Source of the DNA: Planctomycetota bacterium
Lineage (GTDB): Bacteria > Planctomycetota > Brocadiia > JAJRTI01
Assembly (NCBI GenBank): GCA_024278415.1
Contig: JAJRTI010000461.1
Coordinates: forward strand, 1-19,024
DNA: 19,024 bases
Reading direction: 5' to 3'
The notes under the pieces were generated by a model. That model did not search any database, had not been told where the DNA came from, and saw only the letters and a list, made by a program, of their open reading frames with translations. Both the position numbers and the translations under genes were made by a program. Shown in pieces: positions 5,636 through 13,178 of this stretch (its first letter is position 1; the number at the start of each line of letters is the position of its first letter).

Positions 5636-6004
5636 ATGTTCGAACTCGTCGTGGAAACCGACTTTGCAGCCGCGCATTTCCTGCGCGAGTACCAAGGCAA
5701 ATGCGAGGCGCTGCACGGGCACAACTGGCGTGTCGAAGTCCGGCTTCGGGCCGAAGCGCTCGATCGGCTCGGCATGGTCATGGACTTCGGTGACGTTAAG
5801 AGGGTCATCGGCCAAGTCATGGAAGAGTTGGACCATGGGTGTCTGAACGAACTGGGGGGATTCCAGGAGTTGAATCCGACGACAGAGAACATTGCCAAGT
5901 ACATCTACGAAAGGCTGGCCGCGATGCTGCCTTCCGGCGTGCGCGTCTCGCGCGTGACTGCGTGGGAGACGGACCATTGCGGCGCGGCTTACTTCGAGGA
6001 ATAG
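5636..6004 (+). CDS. queD: 6-carboxytetrahydropterin synthase QueD / 6-pyruvoyl-tetrahydropterin synthase family
   Basis: The ATG at 5636 gives 122 residues, the usual QueD length; the frame opening at 5510 overlaps the promoter and is excluded. Zinc ligands are H14 and the pair H27 and H29 in 'CEALHGHNW'. The catalytic Cys is C23, in the C-x3-HGH arrangement of QueD and PTPS, unlike the Glu of PTPS-III. 'VMDFGDVK' and 'LDHGCLNEL' are typical, as is 'NPTTENIAKYI'. QueD turns dihydroneopterin triphosphate into 6-carboxytetrahydropterin on the queuosine path. No queC, queE or queF lies near. The next gene starts 4 nt later, so the two are co-transcribed, which is an unusual pairing. A PTPS role in another pterin path cannot be excluded. 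Confidence 0.88.
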   Translation: MFELVVETDFAAAHFLREYQGKCEALHGHNWRVEVRLRAEALDRLGMVMDFGDVKRVIGQVMEELDHGCLNELGGFQELNPTTENIAKYIYERLAAMLPSGVRVSRVTAWETDHCGAAYFEE

Positions 6005-6008
6005 GCTC

Positions 6009-7298
6009 ATGGCTGGGACATTACAAGTTGCGCTGGACTTCGTGGATATCGAGCGCGCGCTGAAGGCGGGCAGCGAGGCCGCGGAGGGCGGTGCGGATTG
6101 GCTAGAGGCTGGCACGCCACTGATCAAGAGCGAAGGCCTCGATTGTGTGCGCGCGTTGCGGCAGCGCTTCCCCAAACACACGATCGTGGCGGACATGAAG
6201 ACCATGGACGCCGGCCGCGGCGAGATGGAGGCCGCGGCCAAGGCCGGCGCGGACGTGGCCATTGCCATGGGGGTCGCCTCAGATTCCACCATTGCCGAGT
6301 GCGTCGAGGCGAGCCGCACCTACGGCGTTCAGATCGGCATCGACCTGCTCAACTGCCCCCATGCGGCTGAGCGTGCCAAGGCCCTCGAAGCCATCGGGGT
6401 GGACTATGTGATCGTGCACAACCCCATCGACGACCAGATGCAGGGGAAGGTGAACTTCGACTTGTTGCGCGAGGTGGCGCAGGCCGTGTCGATTCCCGTG
6501 GCCGGCTGTGGCGGCATCACGTCGGAGACCGCGGCAGAGGCCGTGCAGGCGGGGGCCGCAATTGTCGTCGTCGGCGGCGCGATCACCAAAGCGCCTGACG
6601 CGAAAGAGGCGACCGCAACCATCAAGCGGGCGATGGAGACGCTCGAATCGGTCCCGTCGGAACTATACCGCCGCGCGACCGAGGGGCACATACGCGAGAT
6701 CCTTGAAACGATTTCCACGGCCAACTTGTCGGACGGCTCGCATCGTCTGGCGTCTTGCCAAGGCATTCACGCGCTATGGCCTGGCGCGAAGGCCGTGGGC
6801 CAGGCGGTGACCGCGCGGGCGTACCCTGGCGACTGGGCCAAGCCGGTCGAAGCCATCGACATGGCGCAAGAGGGCGACGTGGTCGTCATCGACGCGGCAG
6901 GCCGGCCCCCCGCGTTGTGGGGCGAGTTGGCCACGCATAGCGCGATCCAGAAAAAGCTCAGCGGCGTGGTGATCGATGGAGCGATCCGCGACGTGGCCGG
7001 CATCCGCAAGGTCAAGTGCCCCGCGTTTGCTCGGTGCACCACGTCCAATGCCGGAGAGCCGAAGGGCCTGGGCGAGATCAACGTGCCCGTGCGCATCGGC
7101 AACGTCGCGGTCGAGCCAGGCGATTGGATCCTCGCTGACGACGACGGCGTCATGGTGCTGCCCGCGCGCAAGGCGGTGGAGATGGCCAACCATGGCATGG
7201 ATTGCTTGGAAAAGGAGGACCGCATCTTGGAGGAAATCCGCAGCGGGAAGACTACGCTCGCCCAGGTGCTTCAACTGCTCAAGTGGGAGAAGGCCTGA
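6009..7298 (+). CDS. Bifunctional 3-hexulose-6-phosphate synthase / RraA-like fusion
   Basis: The 429-residue product has two domains. Residues 1-210 are a hexulose-phosphate synthase (OMP-decarboxylase suprafamily): LDF at 9-11, 'WLEAGTPLIKSEG' at 31-43, the D62-x-K64-x2-D67 active site, and phosphate-binding 'AGCGGI' and 'VVVGGAI'. Residues 225-429 are an RraA / HMG-aldolase-like domain with the signature 'GVVIDGAIRD' at 319-328. HPS condenses formaldehyde with ribulose 5-phosphate or runs backwards to make ribulose 5-phosphate. The same fusion is known from archaea and some bacteria; the reaction of the RraA part in it is not settled. GAGGA lies 9 nt before the ATG, within the end of queD. 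No 6-phospho-3-hexuloisomerase gene is in the window. Confidence 0.88.
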   Translation: MAGTLQVALDFVDIERALKAGSEAAEGGADWLEAGTPLIKSEGLDCVRALRQRFPKHTIVADMKTMDAGRGEMEAAAKAGADVAIAMGVASDSTIAECVEASRTYGVQIGIDLLNCPHAAERAKALEAIGVDYVIVHNPIDDQMQGKVNFDLLREVAQAVSIPVAGCGGITSETAAEAVQAGAAIVVVGGAITKAPDAKEATATIKRAMETLESVPSELYRRATEGHIREILETISTANLSDGSHRLASCQGIHALWPGAKAVGQAVTARAYPGDWAKPVEAIDMAQEGDVVVIDAAGRPPALWGELATHSAIQKKLSGVVIDGAIRDVAGIRKVKCPAFARCTTSNAGEPKGLGEINVPVRIGNVAVEPGDWILADDDGVMVLPARKAVEMANHGMDCLEKEDRILEEIRSGKTTLAQVLQLLKWEKA

Positions 7299-7347
7299 CC
7301 GACGAAAGGGGGGGCAGGTCTGAGCCTGGCCGGCAGCGACCGGTTCC

Positions 7348-7376
7348 TTTACTTGGGTAGGTCGTGCTGGTAGACT
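7348..7376 (+). promoter_or_regulatory. Possible promoter of the mcsA-mcsB-clpC-radA block
   Basis: TTTACT (7348-7353), 17-nt spacer, TAGACT (7371-7376), four of six matches in each box. No CtsR heptad repeats (GGTCAAA type) or CIRCE element are seen around it, unlike the CtsR-controlled operon of Firmicutes. Confidence 0.35.
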
Positions 7377-7384
7377 AGTCGCTC

Positions 7385-7465
7385 ATGACCACGCTGAAGC
7401 GCGGGGAAATGGAGTCGGGGTTGAGCCGTCCAGGGCGGCACATTGCCCCTTCCCGCTTTCCCTGA
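7385..7465 (+). CDS. Possible 26-residue leader ORF ahead of mcsA
   Basis: An ATG lies 8 nt after the candidate -10 box and opens a 26-codon frame (starts MTTLKRGEMES) ending in TGA at 7463-7465. It would be read without a Shine-Dalgarno site, as in the leader at 3298. It is short and may be a chance frame. The remaining 62 nt to mcsA hold no other feature. Confidence 0.2.
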   Translation: MTTLKRGEMESGLSRPGRHIAPSRFP

Positions 7466-7527
7466 TGTCGCCGCGCCCGTGGCCGATGCGCCAAGCGGGC
7501 TTGGCTCATGCCTGAAGGCTGCTGAAC

Positions 7528-8013
7528 ATGAAATGCCAGAACTGCAACGAGAATCATGCCACCGTGCACGTGACCACGATTGAGGACGATGGTATGGTCG
7601 AGCAGCATCTGTGCTAAGACTGCGCGCAGGAACTCAACGCGCCCGTGCCGAAGTCGCTCAACCCTGCCGCGTTGCTGTCGAGCCTTATCAGCCAGGTCGC
7701 GCCGGAGATTCGGGAGATGTCCAGCATGCGGTGCGACCAGTGCGGCATGACGTATCTGGAGTTCCGCTCACACGGCCGGCTGGGATGCAGCAACGACTAC
7801 GAGGCCTTCAAGTCGGGGCTCGTGTCCATCCTCGAGAAGATCCACGGCGGTACGCAGCACACGGGCAAGGCCCCCAAGCGCCTCGGTGGGCCGGCCGCGG
7901 AACAGACGGAGGTCGTGCAACTCCGGCGCGAGCTTGAGCAAGCCGTGACTGTCGAAGATTACGAGCGCGCGGCCAAGCTGCGCGATCGACTTCGTGAACT
8001 GACGGGAGGCTAG
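7528..8013 (+). pseudogene. mcsA: mcsA, activator of protein arginine kinase McsB, interrupted by an in-frame TAA
   Basis: Read from ATG 7528 (GAAGG at 7513-7517) the frame gives a full McsA: first zinc finger C3-x2-C6 ... C29-x-D-C32, then a second metal motif 'MRCDQCGMTYLEF', and a C-terminal UVR motif 'VEDYERAAKLRDRL'. The only defect is codon 30, TAA at 7615-7617, placed inside the second Cys pair (TGC TAA GAC TGC). No frameshift is seen, and the frame runs on to TAG 8011-8013, close to the mcsB ATG. The paralogous finger at 3360 has Leu at this site. A nonsense mutation, sequence error or read-through are all possible. McsA is known to activate McsB and, in Firmicutes, works with CtsR; no ctsR is seen here. 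Confidence 0.85.
7645..8013 (+). CDS. 3' open part of mcsA (second finger and UVR domain)
   Basis: This is the longest stretch downstream of the TAA that could be translated by itself, from a GTG at 7645 without an evident ribosome binding site. It would give 122 residues with the second zinc motif and the UVR motif but without the first finger. Independent expression is doubtful. Confidence 0.4.
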   Translation: MPKSLNPAALLSSLISQVAPEIREMSSMRCDQCGMTYLEFRSHGRLGCSNDYEAFKSGLVSILEKIHGGTQHTGKAPKRLGGPAAEQTEVVQLRRELEQAVTVEDYERAAKLRDRLRELTGG

Positions 8014-8015
8014 GG

Positions 8016-9065
8016 ATGAACCTGTCCCACTTGGGCGACTACACCGGCGAGTGGCTGCGAGGCACCGGCGCGGAGTCCGACATCGTCGTGAGCACACGCA
8101 TCCGCCTGGCGCGCAACCTCGCGGCCTTCCCCTTCATGCTGCAAGCCAGCCCGGAGCAGCGCCGCGATCTGGAGCGGCTCTTGCGCACCAAGATCACCGG
8201 CGCCCACATCTGCGACGACTTGGCCTACATCGATCTGGAGGCCGCGCCGCCCGTTGACCGCCAACTCCTCGTCGAGCGCCACATGATCAGCCGGGAGCAC
8301 GCGGACGCGGACGGCGCTCGCGGAGTGGCGATTGGCCGGGGCGAGACTGTCAGCGTGATGACAAACGAAGAGGACCACCTCCGCATCCAGGGAATCCGGT
8401 CCGGCTTCGAAATGGCGCCCACGTGGCAGATGGTCAATGAGATCGACGACGCCATCGAAGGCCAAGTCGAGTACGCGTTCTCGGCGCAGTTCGGCTACCT
8501 GACCGCGTGCCCGACCAACGTGGGCACGGGGATGCGCGTGTCGGTGATGCTCCACCTCCCGGCCTTGGCCATCACACGGCACATCGAGAAGCTCTTCAAC
8601 GCGGTCGCCAAGATGGGGCTCGTCGTGCGCGGCCTCTATGGAGAGGGCACGCAGGCGTACGGCGACTTGTACCAGATTTCCAACCAAGTGACTCTGGGCA
8701 AGTCGGAACAAGAGATCATGGCCGGCGTGGCCAGCGTGGTGCCCCAAGTCGCCGCGTACGAGCGGCAGGCGCGGGCCGCGCTCATGGCGGAAAAACGGCC
8801 GGAACTCGAGGATCGCGTCTGGCGCTCATACGGCATGCTTCAGCACGCACGGAGCATCTCGTCGGAGGAGACCATGCACCTGCTCAGCCAAGTGCGAATG
8901 GGCGTGAACCTGGCCTTGATCGATCGGCTCAAGATCGAAACCATCAACGAGCTTTTCGTGCTCACCCTGCCCGCGCACCTCCAGAACAGAGCGGGCCAGC
9001 TCCTCGACGAAGAGGAGCGCAATACCGCGCGGGCGCGCATGGTCCGCGAAAGCCTGAGTTCGTAG
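8016..9065 (+). CDS. mcsB: Protein arginine kinase McsB
   Basis: The 349-residue product is a phosphagen-kinase-fold protein arginine kinase. Visible motifs: 'VVSTRIRLARN' (24-34) for ATP binding, N117-E-E-D-H121 with the catalytic acid, 'TACPTNVGTGMRVSVMLHLP' with C165, and 'RGLYGEGTQ'. Near the C-terminus R335-N-T-A-R-A340 corresponds to the RDxxRA phosphoarginine-sensing motif of Bacillus McsB with Asp replaced by Asn. McsB phosphorylates Arg in misfolded proteins and so marks them for ClpC-ClpP. The ATG follows mcsA's stop by 2 nt with GGGAGG-type sequence before it. It is intact while both partners, mcsA and clpC, carry stops. No ctsR is nearby. Confidence 0.95.
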   Translation: MNLSHLGDYTGEWLRGTGAESDIVVSTRIRLARNLAAFPFMLQASPEQRRDLERLLRTKITGAHICDDLAYIDLEAAPPVDRQLLVERHMISREHADADGARGVAIGRGETVSVMTNEEDHLRIQGIRSGFEMAPTWQMVNEIDDAIEGQVEYAFSAQFGYLTACPTNVGTGMRVSVMLHLPALAITRHIEKLFNAVAKMGLVVRGLYGEGTQAYGDLYQISNQVTLGKSEQEIMAGVASVVPQVAAYERQARAALMAEKRPELEDRVWRSYGMLQHARSISSEETMHLLSQVRMGVNLALIDRLKIETINELFVLTLPAHLQNRAGQLLDEEERNTARARMVRESLSS

Positions 9066-9105
9066 TTCACGAGAAACGATCGACTGACAGCGAGGACCGA
9101 CACGC

Positions 9106-9585
9106 ATGTATGAAAAGTTTACCGACCGCGCACGCAAAGTCATGAACTACGCGCGGCAAGAAGCACAGAAGCTCAACCACGAGTACATCGGCACCGAGCA
9201 CATTCTCTTGGGGCTCGTGCGCGAGGGCAGCGGCGTGGCCGCAAACGTGCTCCAGAACATGGATATCGAGTTGAAGAAGCTTCGGCTCGAAGTCGAGAAG
9301 CTCGTGGCCAGCGGCCCCGACCTCGTGAGCGTCGGCCAGTTGCCGTTCACCCCGCGGGCCAAGAAGGTGCTCGAGTACGCGTTCGAGGAGGCCAAGGCGC
9401 TCAGCCACAATTACGTGGGTACCGAGCACCTGCTGCTGGGCCTGCTGCGAGAGGAAGACGGCATCGCCGCTCGCGTGCTCCAAGCGTCGGGCGTGAAGCT
9501 GGACGACGTGCGCGAGGAGGTGCTGAGCCTGCTTGGCGCGGACTTCGCGGAGCAGCCTGAGGAAGAAAAGACCGAGAAGAAATAG
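9106..9585 (+). CDS. clpC 5' piece: free-standing ClpC N-terminal domain
   Basis: If TAG 9583 is respected, this yields a 159-residue protein made of the two ClpN repeats ('[20 protein letters not shown]' and '[20 protein letters not shown]') and an acidic-basic tail. In ClpC this domain binds adaptors such as MecA and McsB and phosphoarginine substrates. GAGGA (9089-9093 region) precedes the ATG. As a free domain it could still bind phosphoarginine but could not unfold anything. Confidence 0.6.
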   Translation: MYEKFTDRARKVMNYARQEAQKLNHEYIGTEHILLGLVREGSGVAANVLQNMDIELKKLRLEVEKLVASGPDLVSVGQLPFTPRAKKVLEYAFEEAKALSHNYVGTEHLLLGLLREEDGIAARVLQASGVKLDDVREEVLSLLGADFAEQPEEEKTEKK

Positions 9586-9633
9586 AAGTCCAAGACGCCC
9601 GCGCTCGATTCGTTTGGCCGCGATCTGACCCAG

Positions 9634-11349
9634 TTGGCGCGGGACAACAAACTCGATCCGGTCATTGGCCGCCAAGACGAGATCGAGCGCGTCGTGACCG
9701 TGCTCAGCCGGCGCACGAAGAACAACCCGGTGCTGCTTGGCGAGGCGGGCGTGGGCAAGACCGCGATTGTCGAGGGGCTGGCCCAGCAGATCGTGAGCAA
9801 CGAAGTCCCCGGGTTGCTGCGCAACCGGCGCATCGTCGTGCTCGACCTCGCGCTCATGGTCGCCGGCACGAAATACCGCGGCCAGTTCGAGGAGCGCATC
9901 AAGGCCGTCATGAGCGAGGTCAAGCGCGCCAAGGATGTCATCCTCTTCATTGACGAGTTGCACACGCTTGTGGGCGCGGGCGGAGCGGAAGGCGCGATCG
10001 ATGCCGCCAACGTGCTCAAGCCCGCCCTGTCGCGCGGGGAGATCCAGTGCATTGGAGCGACCACGCTCGATGAGTACCGCAAGTACGTGGAGAAAGACGG
10101 CGCGCTCGAGCGGCGGTTCCAGACGGTCATGGTCGAGGCGCCTAGCCGCGATGAGACCGTCGCCATCCTGAAGGGCTTGCGCGACCGCTACGAAGCGCAC
10201 CACCGCGTGCGGATCACCGACGAAGCCGTCGAGAGTGCGACCGACCTGTCCATTCGCTATATCACCGGGCGATTCCTGCCGGACAAGGCCATCGACGTGA
10301 TCGATGAGGCCGGGGCCCGCGTGCGTCTGCGCTCCACGACGCGGCCGCCAGACGTGCGGGAGTTGCAGGCGCAGATCGATCAGTTGGCCAAGGACAAGGA
10401 CGAGGCCGTCGCCGTGCAAGATTTCGAGCGCGCGGCGCGCATGCGCGACCAAGCTGAGAAGCTCATGAAGCGCTTGAAGCAAATCCAAGACGAATGGGAG
10501 CGGGAATCGCAGGAGGTCGCGGGCGTCGTGGACGAGGACGTGATCGGAGAGGTCGTGTCCAAGATGACCGGCATTCCGCTCACGCGCTTGGAGGCCGAAG
10601 AGGCTGAGCGGCTCCTCAAGATGGAGGAGGAGGTGCATCGCATGGTGGTGAGCCAAGATGAGGCCATTGCCGCGATCGCCAGGGCCGTGCGCCGAAGCCG
10701 CGCCGGCATGGAGGATCCCAACCGGCCCGTCGCGTCGTTCATCTTCCTGGGCCCCACCGGCGTGGGGAAGACCTTGCTCGCGCGCGCACTGGCTAAGTTC
10801 ATGTTTGGCGAAGAGGACGCACTCATTCAAGTCGATATGTCTGAGTATATGGAGAAGCACAACATCTCCAGACTCATCGGCGCGCCGCCGGGCTATGTGG
10901 GCTACGAGGAAGGCGGCCAGCTCACCGAGCAAGTGCGCCGGCGCTCGTACGCAGTCGTGCTGCTCGACGAGATTGAAAAGGCGCATCCCGACGTGTTCAA
11001 CATGCTCCTCCAGATCATGGAAGAGGGCAGGCTCACCGACAGCTTCGGCCGCAAGGTGGACTTCCGAAACTGCATCCTCATCATGACCTCGAACGTGGGT
11101 GCAGAGGCCATCAAGAACCAGAGCGCCATGGGCTTCCGCAAGACCGGCGAGGAGCAGACCTACCAGACCATGAAGAAGCAGATCATGCAGGAAGTGGAGA
11201 AGCACTTCCGGCCTGAATTCCTCAACCGGCTGGACGACACCATCGTGTTCCGCAACCTCACCCGTGACGATTTGCGCGAGATCGTGCACATCGAGTTGTC
11301 GCATGTGTTCAAGCGCGCCAACGAACACGGCCTCGAGATGAAGCTGTAG
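9634..11349 (+). CDS. clpC central piece: AAA1, middle coiled coil, most of AAA2
   Basis: Open frame of 571 residues from an in-frame TTG at 9634, which is a Leu in the intact protein and has no ribosome binding site. It carries both Walker A motifs, both pore loops and the MGF ClpP loop, but ends before the AAA2 small domain, so the sensor-2 Arg is missing. Independent translation is unlikely; it matters mainly as evidence that the segment is well conserved. Confidence 0.45.
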   Translation: MARDNKLDPVIGRQDEIERVVTVLSRRTKNNPVLLGEAGVGKTAIVEGLAQQIVSNEVPGLLRNRRIVVLDLALMVAGTKYRGQFEERIKAVMSEVKRAKDVILFIDELHTLVGAGGAEGAIDAANVLKPALSRGEIQCIGATTLDEYRKYVEKDGALERRFQTVMVEAPSRDETVAILKGLRDRYEAHHRVRITDEAVESATDLSIRYITGRFLPDKAIDVIDEAGARVRLRSTTRPPDVRELQAQIDQLAKDKDEAVAVQDFERAARMRDQAEKLMKRLKQIQDEWERESQEVAGVVDEDVIGEVVSKMTGIPLTRLEAEEAERLLKMEEEVHRMVVSQDEAIAAIARAVRRSRAGMEDPNRPVASFIFLGPTGVGKTLLARALAKFMFGEEDALIQVDMSEYMEKHNISRLIGAPPGYVGYEEGGQLTEQVRRRSYAVVLLDEIEKAHPDVFNMLLQIMEEGRLTDSFGRKVDFRNCILIMTSNVGAEAIKNQSAMGFRKTGEEQTYQTMKKQIMQEVEKHFRPEFLNRLDDTIVFRNLTRDDLREIVHIELSHVFKRANEHGLEMKL

Positions 11350-11661
11350 CGGGAGGCGATCGAGTTTCTCATCGACAAAGGATACAACCCCGACTTCGGC
11401 GCGAGGCCGCTGCGCCGGGCCGTGGAACACTACGTCGAGGATCCACTCGCCGAGGACTTGTTGCGCGGCAACTTCCGCGGCGTGAGCGCGGTCCACATCA
11501 CCCTCGTCGGCGACAAGCTCGCGTTCAAGGGCGTGCGCAGCGAGGACGCGCCGGAGGAGGAGCCCGTCGCGGCCGCTGTCGACGCGGCCGGGGAGCCGCA
11601 AGGCGACGCAGAGGGCGAAGTTGAAAGCGAATGAGGCCTGCCCAGAGCAGGGCGCCCACTC

Positions 11662-13023
11662 ATGAGCAAGAAGCGCACCGTTTTCACTTGCCAGCAGTGC
11701 GGCGCGCAGAGCCCTAAGTGGCAGGGGCGTTGCCCGGATTGCGGCGAATGGAACTCCATGGCCGAGGAGGCCGCGCCGGTGGCGGACGCGGCGGCTCCCT
11801 TGCGTGCCGGGTTCGACGCCCACCCGCCGGTGCCCGTCACCGAAATCACGACGCAGGACGAGCCGCGCCTGCACACGGGCATCGATGAGTTCGACCGCAT
11901 CGTCGGCGGCGGCATCGTGCCGGGCAGCGCGGTGCTCATCGGCGGCGACCCGGGCATCGGCAAATCCACGCTCCTCCTCCAAGTCTGCCACTTCATGTGC
12001 CAAGCGGGCTACTCCGCGCTGTACGTGACCGGCGAAGAATCCCTCAAGCAGATACGCCTCCGAGCCGAGCGGATCGGCACATTGTCCGACGGGCTGAGCG
12101 TGTTGGCCGAGACGAACCTTTCCAGCGTCGTCGAGCACACGCAGTCGCTCGCGCCGCGGCTGGTCGTCGTGGACTCGATCCAGATGGTGTACAAGCCCGA
12201 GTTGGGCTCCGCACCTGGCAGTGTGACCCAGGTGCGCGAGTGCGCAGCGGAGTTGGTCTACTTGGCCAAACGGCAGGGGTTCGCCCTCTTCCTCATCGGC
12301 CACGTGACCAAGGAAGGTGCGGTTGCGGGGCCGCGCACGCTCGAGCATATCGTGGACACGGTGCTCTACTTCGAGGGCGACCGGTTCCAGGCGTTCCGCA
12401 TCCTGCGCGCGGTGAAAAACCGCTTTGGCGCGACGAACGAGATCGGCGTGTTCCAGATGCAAGCGGACGGATTGCAGCCGGTGGCGAACCCATCGGAAAT
12501 GTTCATCTCACAGCGGGACGGAGTCGCGTTTGGCTCCATCGTCGTGCCGTGTATGGAGGGCACGCGGTCGCTGCTCGTGGAGGTGCAAGCGCTCACCTCG
12601 CGCGCCACGTATGGCGTGCCGGAGCGCAAGGTGTCTGGCGCGGACAAGAACCGATTGGCGATGCTGCTCGCGGTGCTGGACAAGCGCGCCGGCCTTCAGA
12701 TCGGGCCGCAGGACGTGTTCGTGAACATTGTCGGCGGCGTGCGCGTGGACGAGCCGGCCGCGGACCTGGGGCTCGCTGTTGCCGTGGCTTCGAGCTTTCG
12801 CGAGCGGCCGTTGCCGGGTGACACGGTGGTTGTGGGCGAGGTTGGCCTGGGCGGCGAGGTGCGCGGGGTGACGCAAATCAACTTGCGCCTCAAGGAGGCC
12901 GAGAAGCTGGGGTTCAAGCGAGCGGTCGTGCCGCAAGACAATCTGAAGGGCATTGCTGGCGGCCGGAGGATCGAGACGATTGCGGTTGCGTCGCTGGAAG
13001 AGGCATTGGACGCGCTGATGTAG
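11662..13023 (+). CDS. radA: DNA repair protein RadA (Sms)
   Basis: The 453-residue product has the full RadA plan. A C4 zinc finger uses C10, C13, C24 and C27. Walker A GDPGIGKST is at 95-103. The RadA-specific KNRFG is present in 'RAVKNRFGATNEIG'. The last 150 residues form the Lon-protease-like domain ('DVFVNIVGGVRVDEPAADLGLA'). RadA is a hexameric helicase that drives branch migration in recombination. It follows clpC by 27 nt, the same neighbour order as in Firmicutes (mcsA-mcsB-clpC-radA). No strong ribosome binding site is visible before ATG 11662. Stop is TAG. Confidence 0.96.
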   Translation: MSKKRTVFTCQQCGAQSPKWQGRCPDCGEWNSMAEEAAPVADAAAPLRAGFDAHPPVPVTEITTQDEPRLHTGIDEFDRIVGGGIVPGSAVLIGGDPGIGKSTLLLQVCHFMCQAGYSALYVTGEESLKQIRLRAERIGTLSDGLSVLAETNLSSVVEHTQSLAPRLVVVDSIQMVYKPELGSAPGSVTQVRECAAELVYLAKRQGFALFLIGHVTKEGAVAGPRTLEHIVDTVLYFEGDRFQAFRILRAVKNRFGATNEIGVFQMQADGLQPVANPSEMFISQRDGVAFGSIVVPCMEGTRSLLVEVQALTSRATYGVPERKVSGADKNRLAMLLAVLDKRAGLQIGPQDVFVNIVGGVRVDEPAADLGLAVAVASSFRERPLPGDTVVVGEVGLGGEVRGVTQINLRLKEAEKLGFKRAVVPQDNLKGIAGGRRIETIAVASLEEALDALM

Positions 13024-13100
13024 CCCAACGCGGCAGCGTGCCGCCACGCCGAAGTGCGCAAGGCAGGCACATTGGGCCCAGCCGAGTATTGGCGCCCGCG

Positions 13101-13129
13101 TTGCGGAAGATCGCCGCACGTGCTACCAT
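13101..13129 (+). promoter_or_regulatory. Predicted sigma-70 promoter of thiC
   Basis: TTGCGG (13101-13106), 17-nt spacer, TACCAT (13124-13129). The leader to the start codon is about 43 nt, too short for a TPP riboswitch, and no THI-box sequence is seen between radA and thiC. Confidence 0.55.
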
Positions 13130-13178
13130 GTGGGTTTGCCTGCTGTCGGCCAAAGTCCGCGCGAGAGGAGATGGTTTG

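Larger units (their letters stand above)
9106..11634 (+). pseudogene. clpC: clpC, AAA+ unfoldase, with two in-frame TAG codons
   Basis: One continuous frame of 843 codons from ATG 9106 to TGA 11632-11634 has the complete ClpC order: two ClpN repeats, AAA1 (Walker A GEAGVGKT, pore KYRG, Walker B 'ILFIDELH'), UVR-like coiled coil '[20 protein letters not shown]', AAA2 (GPTGVGKT, pore GYVG), a ClpP-binding 'MGF' loop, and the small domain with sensor-2 'GARPLRR'. TAG at 9583-9585 falls in the linker between N-domain and AAA1. TAG at 11347-11349 falls just before the AAA2 small domain. No indel breaks the frame and residues are conserved on both sides of each stop. Many other genes here end in TAG, so TAG is not globally recoded. 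Nonsense mutation, sequence error or local read-through remain open. ClpC would unfold McsB-marked proteins for ClpP. Confidence 0.9.

Noticed and set aside
7528..11634. Genome-wide reassignment of TAG and TAA
   Set aside because: TAG ends era, queD, mcsB, radA and other genes at the expected family lengths, and TAA ends thiC, so both act as stops here.
9067..12462. Antisense open frame of 1131 codons opposite clpC and radA
   Set aside because: It has no family motifs and its His/Arg/Leu-rich composition is that of the complement of GC-rich coding sequence. The sense strand carries clear ClpC and RadA motifs.
13024..13178. TPP riboswitch upstream of thiC
   Set aside because: The region lacks the conserved CTGAGA and ACCTGAT-type elements, and the predicted leader is only about 43 nt.
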